DNA of 64,000 nucleotides from Sinimarinibacterium sp. NLF-5-8 (GCF_010092425.1 NZ_CP048030.1:2677501-2741500), one strand, 5' to 3'; shown: positions 53,205 through 63,500, counted from the stretch's first letter. Notes: generated from the letters alone by a model not told the origin. A program made the numbers and translations.

Positions 53205-55175
53205 ATGTCCCGACCTTCCAATCTTGCGTCAATAATCACAATCCTTCTCATTGGCTTTCTTGTTCATGCCTCGGCCTGGGCGCAAAGCGATGAAGCGGTG
53301 CCGACACAGGACGTGCTGATGACCTGGCAATTGCTGGATTACATCGGGGTTGATTATCCCGGTGCGGTCGAAGAAGGGCAGGTCGTCGATCAGATGGAGT
53401 ACGCCGAGCAGCAGGAGTTTGCACAGACAGTGACCGCGCGGATCGGGGCATTGCCGGTGCATGCTGCGCAGTCCGAGCTGTTGGCGCAGGCCGCGCGGCT
53501 GCAGCAGGTGATTGATCAAAAAGCTGACGCCGCAGAAGTTGCCGGGTTGGCGCATGGTTTGGCAGACAAGCTGTTGGCTGCTTATCCGGTGCCGCTGGCG
53601 CCTAAAACGGTGCCGGATCTGGTGCAGGGCGCGCGCGATTATGCGCAGCACTGCGCGGCTTGCCATGGTGCTGCGGGCGATGGGCAAGGTCCGCTGGCAG
53701 CCAGTCTGGATATTCCGCCGATCGACTTTACCGAGACTGCGCGCGCGCGCCAGCGCAGCGTGTTTGCGTTGTATCAGGTGATCACCCAGGGGCTGGATGG
53801 CACGCCGATGGCGGGATATCCGCAGTTGTCGGATGAGCAGCGCTGGGCACTTGCGCTGGTCTCGGGTGGATTTGCGTATACCCCGGAACAGGTCGCTGAA
53901 GGGCAGCGGCGCTGGCAGAGCGATGATCAATTGCGCGGACAGATTGCCGATTTGCAGGCTTTGGCGGGTTTGACGCCCGCCGCGCTGCAAGCACAGCTCG
54001 GAGAAGCGCAGGGTGCGGCGGTGATGGCGTTCTTGCGCAGCCACCCACAAGTTCTGCTGCAGGCGCGCGCGAACTCGCTGACCGTGGTGCGCGAGCGGCT
54101 GGCGGCCAGCGTGGAGGCGGTGCAGGCGGGGGATCGCAAGCAGGCGACAACGCTGGCGCTGTCGGCTTATCTGGATGGTTTTGAGCCGTATGAGCCGGCG
54201 CTGCGCGCGCGCGATGCGGTGCTGGTGGCGGAAATCGAAGCGGCAATGCTGCACTACCGTGCTGCGCTGCAAAAAAATGCAGATGCCGAACAATTGCAGA
54301 AACAACGCGTAGCCCTGGATGAGTTGCTGGGGCGTGCCGAGGCTTTGCTGGCCGATGAAGGCGGTGATGCGGTTTCGGTATTCATCGGCGCAGCGACCAT
54401 TTTGCTGCGTGAAGGGCTGGAGGCGCTGCTGATTGTCATCGCGATGATCGCCTTTCTGCGCAAGGCCGAACGCACGCAAGTCATCGGATATGTGCATGGC
54501 GGCTGGGTCAGCGCGCTGGTGGCCGGATTCCTGACCTGGGTTGCTGCAACATGGATGATCAATATCAGCGGTGCCAGCCGTGAGTTGATGGAAGGCTTCG
54601 GCTCGTTGCTGGCGGCGGTCGTGCTGCTGTCGGTTGGCGTGTGGATGCATGGCAAAGCGCAGGCAGGGCAATGGCAACGCTATATCCGCGAAAAAATGTC
54701 CAAGGCACTGTCGGGACGCTCGGCCTGGTTGCTGTTCGGTCTGGCCTTCATCGTTGTGTACCGGGAGGTTTTTGAAACCATCTTGTTCTATGCCGCGCTC
54801 AGTGCGCAGGGCAACCAAGGCGCGCTGCTGGGTGGGGCATTGACGGCCAGTGTGGTGCTGGCGGTTGTTGCATGGCTGATGCTGCGCTATAGCCGGACAT
54901 TGCCAATCAGTGAGTTTTTCCGTTACAGCGCGTGGCTGATGGCGATTCTGACCGTGGTGTTGGCGGGCAAAGGCATGGCGGCGCTGCAGGAGGCAGGCTG
55001 GGTCGGGGTTACGCCGTTGGCATGGATGCCGCGCGCGGACTTTTTCGGTGTGACGCCAACACTGGAAACCACAGCAACACAGGTCTTGATGGCCGCTTTG
55101 GTGATCATCGGCTTTGTCTGGAATCAGCGGGCGGCCACCCGTATCGGTGACGGGACGGGGCAGTCGGGTCGTTGA
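53205..55175 (+). CDS. Cytochrome c - FTR1 iron permease fusion
   Basis: A 656-aa membrane protein. The signal peptide (IITILLIGFLVHASAWA) is followed by a periplasmic helical domain, then a c-type haem motif CAACH (150-154) and a Met-containing TPMAGYPQLSD. The C-terminal half is an FTR1 permease with about seven membrane segments. Its two REXXE motifs are LREGLEALLIV and YREVFETILFY. Such fusions oxidise Fe(II) and import iron. ATG 53205 is used: earlier in-frame starts lack the signal peptide. It stands apart from the haem operon but supports the same iron theme. Confidence 0.88.
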   Translation: MSRPSNLASIITILLIGFLVHASAWAQSDEAVPTQDVLMTWQLLDYIGVDYPGAVEEGQVVDQMEYAEQQEFAQTVTARIGALPVHAAQSELLAQAARLQQVIDQKADAAEVAGLAHGLADKLLAAYPVPLAPKTVPDLVQGARDYAQHCAACHGAAGDGQGPLAASLDIPPIDFTETARARQRSVFALYQVITQGLDGTPMAGYPQLSDEQRWALALVSGGFAYTPEQVAEGQRRWQSDDQLRGQIADLQALAGLTPAALQAQLGEAQGAAVMAFLRSHPQVLLQARANSLTVVRERLAASVEAVQAGDRKQATTLALSAYLDGFEPYEPALRARDAVLVAEIEAAMLHYRAALQKNADAEQLQKQRVALDELLGRAEALLADEGGDAVSVFIGAATILLREGLEALLIVIAMIAFLRKAERTQVIGYVHGGWVSALVAGFLTWVAATWMINISGASRELMEGFGSLLAAVVLLSVGVWMHGKAQAGQWQRYIREKMSKALSGRSAWLLFGLAFIVVYREVFETILFYAALSAQGNQGALLGGALTASVVLAVVAWLMLRYSRTLPISEFFRYSAWLMAILTVVLAGKGMAALQEAGWVGVTPLAWMPRADFFGVTPTLETTATQVLMAALVIIGFVWNQRAATRIGDGTGQSGR

Positions 55176-55199
55176 CGCGGCGGCGGTGATAAAAATCAC

Positions 55200-55228
55200 T
55201 TGACGAACGCGGGCAAAGTAAAGAGAAT
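55200..55228 (+). promoter_or_regulatory. Promoter of the tRNA-Tyr/Gly/Thr - tuf transcription unit
   Basis: TTGACG (55200-55205) and GAGAAT (55223-55228) are spaced 17 bp, 52 bases before tRNA-Tyr. The GC-rich bases after the -10 fit stringent control of stable RNA genes. The three tRNAs and tuf follow with short gaps. Confidence 0.65.
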
Positions 55229-55279
55229 GCGCGGCTCTTTGGTGCGGGAAGTCATTTTTCAATCCAAAGAGCTGGTCGA

Positions 55280-55365
<86 letters not shown>

Positions 55366-55383
55366 GATCAGGAGCCGTGTGAA

Positions 55384-55457
55384 GCGGGTGTAGCTCAATG
55401 GTAGAGCAGAAGCCTTCCAAGCTTACGACGAGGGTTCGATTCCCTTCACCCGCTCCA
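55384..55457 (+). tRNA. tRNA-Gly (anticodon TCC)
   Basis: A 74-nt cloverleaf with acceptor GCGGGTG/CACCCGC, D-arm TAGCTCAATGGTAGAGC, anticodon loop CTTCCAA giving TCC, T-arm GAGGGTTCGATTCCCTT and encoded CCA. With the CCC isoacceptor at 42128 it covers GGA/GGG codons. Confidence 0.95.
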
Positions 55458-55482
55458 GATTGTGCAGTTGTTGTAACGATGC

Positions 55483-55558
55483 GCCCATGTAGCTCAGTCG
55501 GTAGAGCACACCCTTGGTAAGGGTGAGGTCGATGGTTCGATTCCATTCGTGGGCACCA
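55483..55558 (+). tRNA. tRNA-Thr (anticodon GGT)
   Basis: A 76-nt cloverleaf with acceptor GCCCATG/CGTGGGC (one G-T pair), D-arm TAGCTCAGTCGGTAGAGC, anticodon arm CACCCTTGGTAAGGGTG giving GGT, T-arm GATGGTTCGATTCCATT and encoded CCA. It leads directly into tuf, the same order as the E. coli tufB locus. Confidence 0.96.
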
Positions 55559-55648
55559 ATTTGCTGTCATCGGTCGTCAACCATCGGTTGATGGCTGTTT
55601 ATCTGTTGATAAATCCGCGTGAATTCAATCAGCCCCGGAGTCTGAGAC

Positions 55649-56842
55649 ATGTCGAAGGAAAAATTTGAACGCAAGAAGCCGCACGTTAACGTGGGGACCA
55701 TTGGTCACGTGGATCATGGCAAGACCACGACGACGGCGGCGCTGACGAAGGTGTCGGCTGACAAGTACGGCACCAACTACGTGCCCTACGACCAGGTTGC
55801 CAAGGCCTCTGAATCGCAAGGGCGTCGTGACGCCACCAAGATTCTGACGATCGCGACCTCGCACGTTGAGTACGAAACAGACAACCGCCACTATGCGCAC
55901 GTTGACTGCCCGGGTCACGCCGACTTTGTCAAGAACATGATCACCGGCGCAGCCCAGATGGACGGCGCAATTCTGGTGGTGTCTGCTGTTGACGGCCCGA
56001 TGCCGCAAACGCGCGAACACGTCCTGCTGGCCAAGCAGGTCAACGTGCCCAAGATCGTCGTCTGGCTCAACAAATGCGATCTGGTTGAAGACGAAGAACT
56101 GCTCGACCTGGTCGAAATGGAAGTCCGCGACCTGCTCAGCAAATACGACTTTGACGGCGACAACACCCCGGTCATCCGCGGCAGTGCCACCAAAGCCATT
56201 GCCGGCGAACCGGAATGGGTTGCCAAGCTCGAAGAGCTGTACAACGCCATCGACACCTGGATCCCCGAACCGGAACGCGAAACCGACAAACCCTTCCTGC
56301 TGCCGATCGAAGACGTTTTCTCGATTTCGGGTCGCGGCACGGTCGTCACCGGCCGTATCGAACGTGGCGTCGTCAAGGTAGGCGAAGAAGTCGAAATCGT
56401 CGGCATTCGTGACACCGCCAAGACCACCGTCACCGGCGTCGAAATGTTCCGCAAACTGCTCGACCAAGGCCAGGCAGGCGACAACGTCGGCATTTTGCTG
56501 CGCGGCACCAAGAAAGAAGACGTTGAGCGCGGGCAGGTCCTGTGCAAGCCCGGCAGTATCAAGCCGCACAGCAAATTCAACGGCGAAGTCTATGTGCTGA
56601 CCAAAGAAGAAGGCGGGCGCCACACCCCATTCTTCAAAGGCTATCGTCCGCAGTTCTACTTCCGTACCACCGACGTGACCGGCTCGATTGAATTCGAGCA
56701 GGAAATGGTCATGCCGGGTGACAACGTGCAGATGACGGTTGAACTGATCAACCCGATTGCCATGGAAGATGGCGTGCGCTTTGCGATTCGTGAAGGTGGC
56801 CGCACGGTTGGTGCAGGCGTCGTCACCAAGATTCTCGCCTGA
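55649..56842 (+). CDS. tuf: Elongation factor Tu, switch I variant
   Basis: EF-Tu (397 aa) carries aminoacyl-tRNA to the ribosome. P-loop GHVDHGKT (19-26), G3 DCPGHADF and G4 NKCD are standard in place. Domains II and III, including [15 protein letters not shown] and [14 protein letters not shown], are typical. Switch I is not: where other bacterial EF-Tu have the near-universal RGITINT, this has K64-ILTIAT within [20 protein letters not shown], and the region is about five residues longer. Thr67 still aligns with the Mg-coordinating Thr. I recall similar RDATK..TIA sequences in planctomycete EF-Tu. The gene lies in the standard tRNA-tuf-tRNA-Trp context. Confidence 0.95.
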   Translation: MSKEKFERKKPHVNVGTIGHVDHGKTTTTAALTKVSADKYGTNYVPYDQVAKASESQGRRDATKILTIATSHVEYETDNRHYAHVDCPGHADFVKNMITGAAQMDGAILVVSAVDGPMPQTREHVLLAKQVNVPKIVVWLNKCDLVEDEELLDLVEMEVRDLLSKYDFDGDNTPVIRGSATKAIAGEPEWVAKLEELYNAIDTWIPEPERETDKPFLLPIEDVFSISGRGTVVTGRIERGVVKVGEEVEIVGIRDTAKTTVTGVEMFRKLLDQGQAGDNVGILLRGTKKEDVERGQVLCKPGSIKPHSKFNGEVYVLTKEEGGRHTPFFKGYRPQFYFRTTDVTGSIEFEQEMVMPGDNVQMTVELINPIAMEDGVRFAIREGGRTVGAGVVTKILA

Positions 56843-56846
56843 TCGC

Positions 56847-56875
56847 TTTACATTTCTCGGGGGCGCGAGTACAAT
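56847..56875 (+). promoter_or_regulatory. Promoter of tRNA-Trp - secE - nusG, inside the tuf terminator
   Basis: TTTACA (56847-56852) and TACAAT (56870-56875) are spaced exactly 17 bp. The -10 box forms the loop of the tuf terminator hairpin. Transcription would start just before tRNA-Trp (56913). Confidence 0.75.
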
Positions 56876-56889
56876 TCGCGCCCCTTTTT
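56860..56889 (+). terminator. Rho-independent terminator of tuf
   Basis: A 9-bp stem GGGGCGCGA/TCGCGCCCC around a 7-base loop is followed by TTTTT, 17 bases after the tuf stop. The loop contains the -10 box of the next promoter. Confidence 0.88.
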
Positions 56890-56912
56890 GGCTTGTCACA
56901 GGCAGCAACGCT

Positions 56913-56988
56913 AGGGCGGTAGCTCAACTGGTAGAGCGGCGGTCTCCAAAACCGCAGGTTGGGGGTTCGAAACCCTCCCGCCCTGCCA
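56913..56988 (+). tRNA. tRNA-Trp (anticodon CCA)
   Basis: A 76-nt cloverleaf with acceptor AGGGCGG/CCGCCCT, D-arm TAGCTCAACTGGTAGAGC, anticodon arm CGGTCTCCAAAACCG giving CCA, T-arm GGGGGTTCGAAACCCTC and encoded CCA. It precedes secE by 22 bases, as in E. coli. Confidence 0.97.
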
Positions 56989-57010
56989 CCTTAGGTTGCA
57001 TAGGGCTGTG

Positions 57011-57415
57011 ATGCCGGACGAGTTCATGGATATTCAGACCGCTGAACAAAAAGCTGCTTCTCCCCAACGGGATACGGCGCTGCTGGTCGTCGCTGCGGCT
57101 GCGCTGATTGGCAGCATGTTTGCGTTCTATTTTTTTGAAAGCCAGTTCAATGCGCTTGTGCGCGTGCTGATGCTGATGGCCGGAGCGGCTGTTACGCTGG
57201 CGTTGGCGTATCAGACTCGCTTGGGCAAGACGCTCTGGGCCTATGTCGTCGGCTCGCGCGTTGAGATTCGCAAGGTCGTGTGGCCAACGCGTCAGGAAAG
57301 TATTCAAGCAACCTTGATGGTGTTGGTTGTGGTCGTGGTCACGGCGCTTTTCTTCTGGGGGTTGGATACGGCGCTGCTGTGGGCCGTTGAAATGCTCACA
57401 GGGCGGGGGAGCTGA
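57011..57415 (+). CDS. secE: Preprotein translocase subunit SecE
   Basis: A 134-aa inner-membrane subunit that clamps SecY in the Sec translocon. Three hydrophobic segments are visible (residues about 19-41, 47-63 and 98-122), the E. coli-type three-helix form. The conserved cytoplasmic hinge [20 protein letters not shown] precedes the last helix. ATG 57011 follows AGGG; ATG 57026 (MDIQTAEQ) is an alternative. nusG starts five bases after the stop. Confidence 0.94.
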   Translation: MPDEFMDIQTAEQKAASPQRDTALLVVAAAALIGSMFAFYFFESQFNALVRVLMLMAGAAVTLALAYQTRLGKTLWAYVVGSRVEIRKVVWPTRQESIQATLMVLVVVVVTALFFWGLDTALLWAVEMLTGRGS

Positions 57416-57420
57416 TCGTT

Positions 57421-57954
57421 ATGGCGATGCGTTGGTATGTTGTTCACGCCTACTCGCAGTTTGAAAACAGCGTGATGAAGGCGCTCAAGGAGCGCATCAC
57501 TCGCGCGGGTTTGCAGGATCAGTTTGGCGATATTCTGGTGCCGACCGAGGAGGTCGTTGAGATCAAGGATGGCGTCAAGCGCAAGACCGAGCGCAAGTTC
57601 TTCCCTGGTTATGTGCTCGTTCAGATGGAAATGAACGAAGATACTTGGCATCTGGTCAAGTCAACGCCAAAAGTCATGGGATTTATTGGTGGTACGGCAG
57701 AAAAGCCGCTGCCCATCACCGACAAGGAAGCTGAAAAAATCCTGAATCGCGTCAGTGAGGCGGTAGAAAAGCCACGGCCCAAGACGTTGTTCGAGCCGGG
57801 TGAGTCGGTGCGTGTCAAGGAAGGGCCGTTTGCCGATTTCAGTGGCGTGGTTGAAGAAGTTAATTACGAAAAAAGTCGTCTGCGCGTGGCGGTGTTGATC
57901 TTTGGGCGTTCCACGCCTGTTGAGCTGGAATTCAGCCAGGTCGAGAAAGGGTAG
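57421..57954 (+). CDS. nusG: Transcription termination/antitermination factor NusG
   Basis: A 177-aa protein that binds RNA polymerase and couples it to Rho or the ribosome. The NGN domain begins [19 protein letters not shown] and has [12 protein letters not shown]. The KOW domain is [20 protein letters not shown]. It follows secE by five bases and is part of the same transcript. A 102-base gap to rplK holds the L11 leader. Confidence 0.97.
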   Translation: MAMRWYVVHAYSQFENSVMKALKERITRAGLQDQFGDILVPTEEVVEIKDGVKRKTERKFFPGYVLVQMEMNEDTWHLVKSTPKVMGFIGGTAEKPLPITDKEAEKILNRVSEAVEKPRPKTLFEPGESVRVKEGPFADFSGVVEEVNYEKSRLRVAVLIFGRSTPVELEFSQVEKG

Positions 57955-58056
57955 TCGAGGTGTGATGCCGGTGCTTGCCGCGGTTCGGCAGGTGGTGGCG
58001 TTGCAAGGTTGTTCATCGGGGAGCCGTAAGGCGTTTGCACCCATTAGGAGTTAAAG

Positions 58057-58488
58057 ATGGCCAAGAAGGTCTCAACCTATATCAAGCTGCAGATTGCAGC
58101 GGGTAAAGCAAATCCGGCGCCGCCGGTGGGCCCTGCGCTGGGGCAGGCGGGCGTCAATATCATGGCGTTCTGCAAAGAGTTCAACGCGGCAACGCAGAAA
58201 CTGGAACCAGGGTTGCCAACGCCCGTGGTGATCACGGTTTACAGCGACAAGAGCTTTACCTTTATCACCAAGACGGCGCCGGTGGCCACGCTGATCAAAA
58301 AGGCCATTGGCCTGACTTCGGGCTCCGCGACGCCGAACAGCAACAAGGTGGGCAAGATCACCAAAAAGCAAATTGAAGAAATTGCCAAGGTGAAGATGCC
58401 GGATCTCAATGCGGGCAGCATTGAGGCAGCGATGCGTTTGGTTGCAGGTTCCGCGCGCAGCATGGGCGTGGACGTGGTGGAGAAATAA
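58057..58488 (+). CDS. rplK: 50S ribosomal protein L11
   Basis: A 143-aa protein binding 23S rRNA in the GTPase centre. It begins [20 protein letters not shown] and includes the [20 protein letters not shown] loop and the C-terminal [19 protein letters not shown] precedes ATG 58057. The upstream 102 bases probably carry the L1 target that controls rplK and rplA translation. Confidence 0.97.
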   Translation: MAKKVSTYIKLQIAAGKANPAPPVGPALGQAGVNIMAFCKEFNAATQKLEPGLPTPVVITVYSDKSFTFITKTAPVATLIKKAIGLTSGSATPNSNKVGKITKKQIEEIAKVKMPDLNAGSIEAAMRLVAGSARSMGVDVVEK

Positions 58489-58491
58489 AAC

Positions 58492-59187
58492 ATGGCAAAG
58501 ATCACCAAACGTCAAAAGGCGCTGGCGGCAAAGATTGATTCCAGCAAGGCTTATGATCTGGATGCAGCGATTGCCCTGGTCAAGGATTGTGCAACGGCCA
58601 AGTTTGCAGAGTCCGTAGACATGTCGGTCAATCTCGGTGTGGATGCAAAAAAATCCGACCAAAACGTGCGTGGCTCCACGGTGTTGCCGCATGGTTCGGG
58701 CAAAAGCGTTCGTGTTGCTGTGTTTGCACAAGGCGCCAAGGCGGAAGAAGCCAAGGCAGCGGGTGCGGATGCAGTGGGAATGGATGATTTGGCAGCAGCA
58801 ATGAAGGGCGGCGATCTGAATTATCAGGTTGTGATTGCAGAGCCTGCGGCCATGCGCGTTGTCGGCAGTCTGGGGCAGGTGCTCGGTCCGCGTGGCCTGA
58901 TGCCAAACCCGAAAACCGGAACGGTGACGCCCGACGTTGCGACTGCGGTCAAAAATGCCAAGGCAGGTATGGCCAAGTTCCGTACCGATAAGGGCGGCAT
59001 TATCCACTGTGCGGTGGGCTCGATCGGCTTTGATGCAGATAAGCTCAAAGAGAACCTTCTGGCGGTTGTGCGTGACCTGCGCAAAGCCAAGCCGGCAACG
59101 TCGAAAGGCACTTACATCAAAAAAGTCACGCTGTCCTCCACTATGGGGCCTGGCGTGAAGGTTGATGTGGGTTCTTTACCTGAATAA
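58492..59187 (+). CDS. rplA: 50S ribosomal protein L1
   Basis: A 231-aa L1-stalk protein and translational repressor of its own operon. It begins [20 protein letters not shown] and contains the L1 signature around [19 protein letters not shown]. It starts three bases after the rplK stop, so the two genes are translated together. Confidence 0.97.
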   Translation: MAKITKRQKALAAKIDSSKAYDLDAAIALVKDCATAKFAESVDMSVNLGVDAKKSDQNVRGSTVLPHGSGKSVRVAVFAQGAKAEEAKAAGADAVGMDDLAAAMKGGDLNYQVVIAEPAAMRVVGSLGQVLGPRGLMPNPKTGTVTPDVATAVKNAKAGMAKFRTDKGGIIHCAVGSIGFDADKLKENLLAVVRDLRKAKPATSKGTYIKKVTLSSTMGPGVKVDVGSLPE

Positions 59188-59410
59188 GTTCTACGCGGAT
59201 CGTGAGTGGCTCAGGCGCTGCTCACGGTTCGTTATCTGACTTTGGAGTGTGGCGCAGGCCTCACGTCGAAGACCGTATGTGGGAAGGTCGAGTTTGGGCC
59301 GGACATTAAAGGCAAAACGCCGCATACGCAGACGGTGCTCGCACCGTAAAGCGGAGTGTCAGATCGCAAGATTTGACATCCATCTATGGAAGTAGCGACT
59401 AGGAGTTCTG
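59188..59410 (+). promoter_or_regulatory. rplJ leader (predicted L10(L12)4 autoregulation region)
   Basis: A 223-base non-coding leader lies between rplA and rplJ. It contains pairs of inverted segments such as GTGAGTGGCTC..GCTCAC near the start. In related bacteria L10 bound to L7/L12 binds this leader and represses rplJL, and a promoter usually lies here too. The specific L10 site was not delineated by eye. TAGGAG precedes rplJ. Confidence 0.55.
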
Positions 59411-59935
59411 ATGGCTCTCAGGCTGGATGACAAAAAAGCCCTGGTTGCGGAAGTGAATGAAGTCGCCCAGCGCGCGTTTTCGGCAGTGTTGTCCGAATAT
59501 CGCGGCCTGACGGCCGGCAAGTTCGACATTCTGCGTGCAAAAGCCCGTGAAAACGGGGTGTATCTGCATGTGGTGAAGAACTCACTGGCACGTCGTGCAG
59601 TGGTTGGCACTGAGTTTGAGTGCATGACCCCGGCGCTGGTTGGTCCGCTGTTGCTCAGCTTCTCTCTGGAAGATCCAGGGGCAGCGGGTCGCGTGATCAA
59701 AGACTTTGCGAAAGACAACGACAAGCTGGTGGTCAAAGCAATTGTTGTGGGCGGCACGCTTTACGGTGCGGACTACATCGAACGCTTGGCCTCGCTGCCG
59801 ACCCGCGAACAAGCGCTGGCCATTTTGGCCGGTACGCTCAAAGCGCCGGTGGCCAAGCTTGCCGCAACGCTGGCCGAGCCGGCTGCCAAGACCGCGCGCG
59901 CGATCAAGGCCGTTGCCGACAGCAAGCAAGGCTGA
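59411..59935 (+). CDS. rplJ: 50S ribosomal protein L10
   Basis: A 174-aa stalk-base protein. The N-terminal rRNA-binding part is RLDDKKALVAEVNEVAQRAF and YRGLTAGKFDILRAKARENG, and the C-terminal helix that holds L7/L12 dimers ends with KTARAIKAVADSK. It is 64 bases ahead of rplL, with no terminator between. Confidence 0.97.
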   Translation: MALRLDDKKALVAEVNEVAQRAFSAVLSEYRGLTAGKFDILRAKARENGVYLHVVKNSLARRAVVGTEFECMTPALVGPLLLSFSLEDPGAAGRVIKDFAKDNDKLVVKAIVVGGTLYGADYIERLASLPTREQALAILAGTLKAPVAKLAATLAEPAAKTARAIKAVADSKQG

Positions 59936-59999
59936 CGCAGGATTCATTTCCGACCAACGGGTATTTCCCCACACTTTGTAGTTTTTGGAGTTTTTACAA

Positions 60000-60377
60000 A
60001 TGGCAACGAAAGAAGAAATTCTTGACGGTATCGCCAACCTGACCGTTCTGGATCTGGTTGACCTGGTCAAGATGATTGAAGACAAGTTCGGTGTGACCGC
60101 CGCCGCTCCGGTTGCGGTGGCTGCTGCTGGCCCCGCCGCCGCTGCTCCGGCTGCTGAAGAGCAAACCGAATTCAACGTGATTCTGGCTGGCATCGACGCC
60201 GCCAAGAAAGTTGCGGTGATCAAGGTTGTGCGCGAACTGACCGGCCTGGGCTTGAAAGAAGCCAAGGATCTGGTTGAAGGCGCACCGCAGACCGTCAAGG
60301 AAGGCGTTGACAAGAAAGCGGCTGACGAAATGAAAGCCAAGCTGGAAGAAGCAGGCGGCAAAGTCGAGCTCAAGTAA
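60000..60377 (+). CDS. rplL: 50S ribosomal protein L7/L12
   Basis: A 125-aa acidic stalk protein that recruits translation GTPases. The N-terminal dimerisation domain ([20 protein letters not shown]) is followed by an Ala-rich hinge and the C-terminal domain EKTEFNVIL-like [14 protein letters not shown], with [23 protein letters not shown] 60000 is used because the mature family start is MATKEE. Confidence 0.97.
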   Translation: MATKEEILDGIANLTVLDLVDLVKMIEDKFGVTAAAPVAVAAAGPAAAAPAAEEQTEFNVILAGIDAAKKVAVIKVVRELTGLGLKEAKDLVEGAPQTVKEGVDKKAADEMKAKLEEAGGKVELK

Positions 60378-60469
60378 TTGACTCTCTTTGCAGTGTGCTG
60401 TTTTGAGATCCGGCCGGGAGCGAGAGTTCTCGGCTGGATTTCGGCGTCTACGTCGTTTTGATTTTGGGT

Positions 60470-60517
60470 GATTGGTGATTGAGGTGGTGCATCAACCTTA
60501 ATCACGAGTCACCAATC
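60470..60517 (+). repeat. Inverted repeat in the rplL-rpoB gap
   Basis: GATTGGTGA (60470-60478) pairs with TCACCAATC (60509-60517). An alternative pairing is GTGATTGAGGT (60475-60485) with ACCTTAATCAC (60495-60505), with one mismatch. The two partly exclude each other. The place matches where other enterobacterial-type rpoB operons have an RNA processing or attenuation structure. Another hairpin (ATCCGGCCG/CGGCTGGAT) lies about 60 bases upstream. Confidence 0.6.
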
Positions 60518-60541
60518 ACGCGTTACCATTTGGAGTGATCA

Positions 60542-63500
60542 ATGGCCTACTCGTTTACCGAGAAAAAGCGCATCCGCAAGGACTTCAGCAAGCTCACCGA
60601 AACGCTTGAGATTCCTTATCTGCTGTCCACCCAATTAGAGTCTTACCAGCACTTTTTGCAAGCCCACACGCAACCCTCGCGCCGCAAGGATCATGGGTTG
60701 CAAGCGTCGTTCAAGTCGGTTTTTCCGATGGAGGCCTATAACGGCTCGGCGCGCCTGGAGTTTGTCAAATATCGGTTTGATGAACCGGGCTTTGATGAAA
60801 AAGAATGCCGCATCCGTGGCATGACCTATGCGGCGCCTTTGCGCGTCGTTGTGCGTCTCGTGATCTTTGACCGGGAATCGAAAGAGAAGCGGGTCAAGGA
60901 CGTGCGTGAGCAGGAGGTCTATCTGGGTGAGATGCCGATGATGACCGACCACGGTACGTTCATCATCAATGGCACCGAGCGCGTCATTGTTTCGCAGCTG
61001 CATCGCTCACCCGGCGTGTTCTTTGATCACGACAAGGGCAAGACGCACAGCTCCGGCAAGCTGCTGTATTCAGCGCGCATCATTCCCTATCGTGGTTCCT
61101 GGCTGGACTTTGAGTTTGACGCCAAGGACAACCTGTTCACGCGCATCGACCGGCGGCGCAAGTTGCCGATTTCGGTGCTATTGCGGGCATTGGGTTACAA
61201 CAACGAACAGATGCTGGCGCTGTTTCACGAACAGAATGTGTTCCAGCTCGAAGCGGACGGTGCAAGCCTGGAGTTGGTGCCGGAGCGCCTGAAGGGTGAA
61301 AAAGCCCAGTTCGATATCGTCAATGGCGACAAGGTTTTGGTCGAACAGGGCAAGCTGATCACCGCGCGGCATATCAAACTGATTGCCGAAGCCGGACTGA
61401 CCCGCCTGCAGGTGCCGGACAGCTATCTGGAAGGCAAGATCATCGCGCGCGATCTGGTCAGTACCGATGGCGAGATCGTTGCCGAGGCCAACGCCGAGTT
61501 GACCGCAAACCTGCTGGCCAAGCTGCGCGAGCTCAAGATCACCCAGATTCCGACGCTGTATTCCAATGACGTCGATAAAGGCCCTTATATCTCCACGACG
61601 CTGAACATCGATCCGACCAAGACCAAGCTCGAAGCGCTGGTTGAAATCTATCGAATGATGCGCCCCGGCGAGCCGCCAACCAAGGACGCGGCCGAAGGGC
61701 TGTTCCACGGGATGTTCTTCTCTCCGGACAAGTACGATCTGTCGGCTGTGGGGCGGATGAAGTTCAACCGCCGCTTGCGGCGTGACGCAGTCGAAGGGCC
61801 GATGGTGGTTTATGACGGCGAGCTGTTCAGCCAGCTGTCCGACGACTTTTCCAAGGAGCTGTTTGCCAAATACGGACGCGATCACTCCGACATCATTGAA
61901 GTGATTCGCGAAATCATCGCGATCCGCAACGGCGAGCAGCACACCGACGATATTGACCACTTGGGCAACCGCCGCATCCGCGCGGTCGGCGAGATGGCCG
62001 AAAACGTGTTCCGCACCGGTCTGGTGCGTGTTGAGCGCGCGGTGCGCGAGCGTCTGGCACTGGCGGAAGCCGATAACCTGTTTCCGCAGGATTTGATCAA
62101 CGCCAAGCCGGTGTCGGCTGCGGTCAAAGAGTTCTTTGGCTCGTCGCAGCTGTCGCAGTTCATGGATCAAAACAATCCTCTATCGGAAATCACCCACAAG
62201 CGCCGTGTTTCGGCCTTGGGGCCGGGTGGGTTGACGCGTGAGCGCGCGGGCTTCGAAGTTCGTGACGTTCACCCGACGCATTATGGTCGCGTGTGTCCGA
62301 TTGAAACGCCGGAAGGGCCGAACATCGGCCTGATCAACTCGCTGGCCTGCTATGCGCGCACCAATGATTACGGCTTTCTGGAAACCGCCTATCGCAAGGT
62401 TGTCGATGGGCATGTGACACAGGATGTCGAATATCTGTCCGCGATCGAGGAGGGGCGCTATGTCATTGCGCAGGCCAACTCGGAGCTGGACAACAGCGGC
62501 AATTTCACCGCCGATCTGGTTTCGGTTCGTTTTCAAAACGAATTCACCATGATGACGCCGGACAAGGTTCAGTACATGGACGTTTCGCCGCGGCAGATCG
62601 TCTCGGTTGCGGCCGCCCTGATTCCGTTCCTTGAGCATGATGATGCCAACCGTGCGTTGATGGGATCCAACATGCAACGCCAGGCGGTTCCGACGTTGCG
62701 CACCGAAAAGCCATTGGTTGGGACAGGCGTCGAGCGTCGCGTGGCCGTTGACTCTGGCAACGCCATCCAGGCCAAGCGGGGCGGTATCGTCGAAAAGGTC
62801 GATGCCGCACGCATCGTCGTGCGGGTGCACGACGATGAAACCCAGCCGGGTGAAGCGGGTGTGGATATCTACAACCTCACCAAGTATGTGCGCTCCAACC
62901 AGAACACCTGCATCAATCAGCGGCCGATCGTCCGTCCGGGCGATCTGATCGCGCGTGGCGACGTGATCTGTGATGGCCCATCCACCGACCTCGGTGAGCT
63001 GGCGTTGGGGCAGAACATGCTGATCGCGTTCATGCCCTGGAATGGCTATAACTTTGAAGACTCGATCTTGATTTCCGAGCGGGTCGTCGAACAGGATCGC
63101 TTTACCACGATCCATATCGAGGAGTTGACGTGTGTCGCGCGCGAAACCAAGTTGGGATCGGAGGAAATTTCCGGCGATATTCCCAATGTCAACGAAGCCG
63201 CACTGCGCAAGCTGGATGAATCGGGGATCGTCTACATCGGCGCCGAGGTCAAGGCTGGAGACCTGCTGTGCGGCAAGGTGACGCCCAAAGGCGAAACCCA
63301 GCTCACGCCAGAGGAAAAGCTGCTGCGCGCGATCTTTGGTGAGAAGGCCAGTGATGTCAAAGACACGTCGTTGCGCGTGCCTGCAGGCATGGATGGCACT
63401 GTGATCGACGTGCGCGTCTTCACTCGCGAGGGCGTCAAGAAGGACAAGCGCGCGCTGTCGATCGAGGAAGCCGAGCTGGCGGCTGTACGCAAGGATCTGG

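Noticed and set aside
53229-55262. A 677-codon minus-strand frame opposite the FTR1 gene
   Set aside because: It is rich in His, Arg and Gln as expected of an antisense shadow, and the plus-strand permease has clear motifs.
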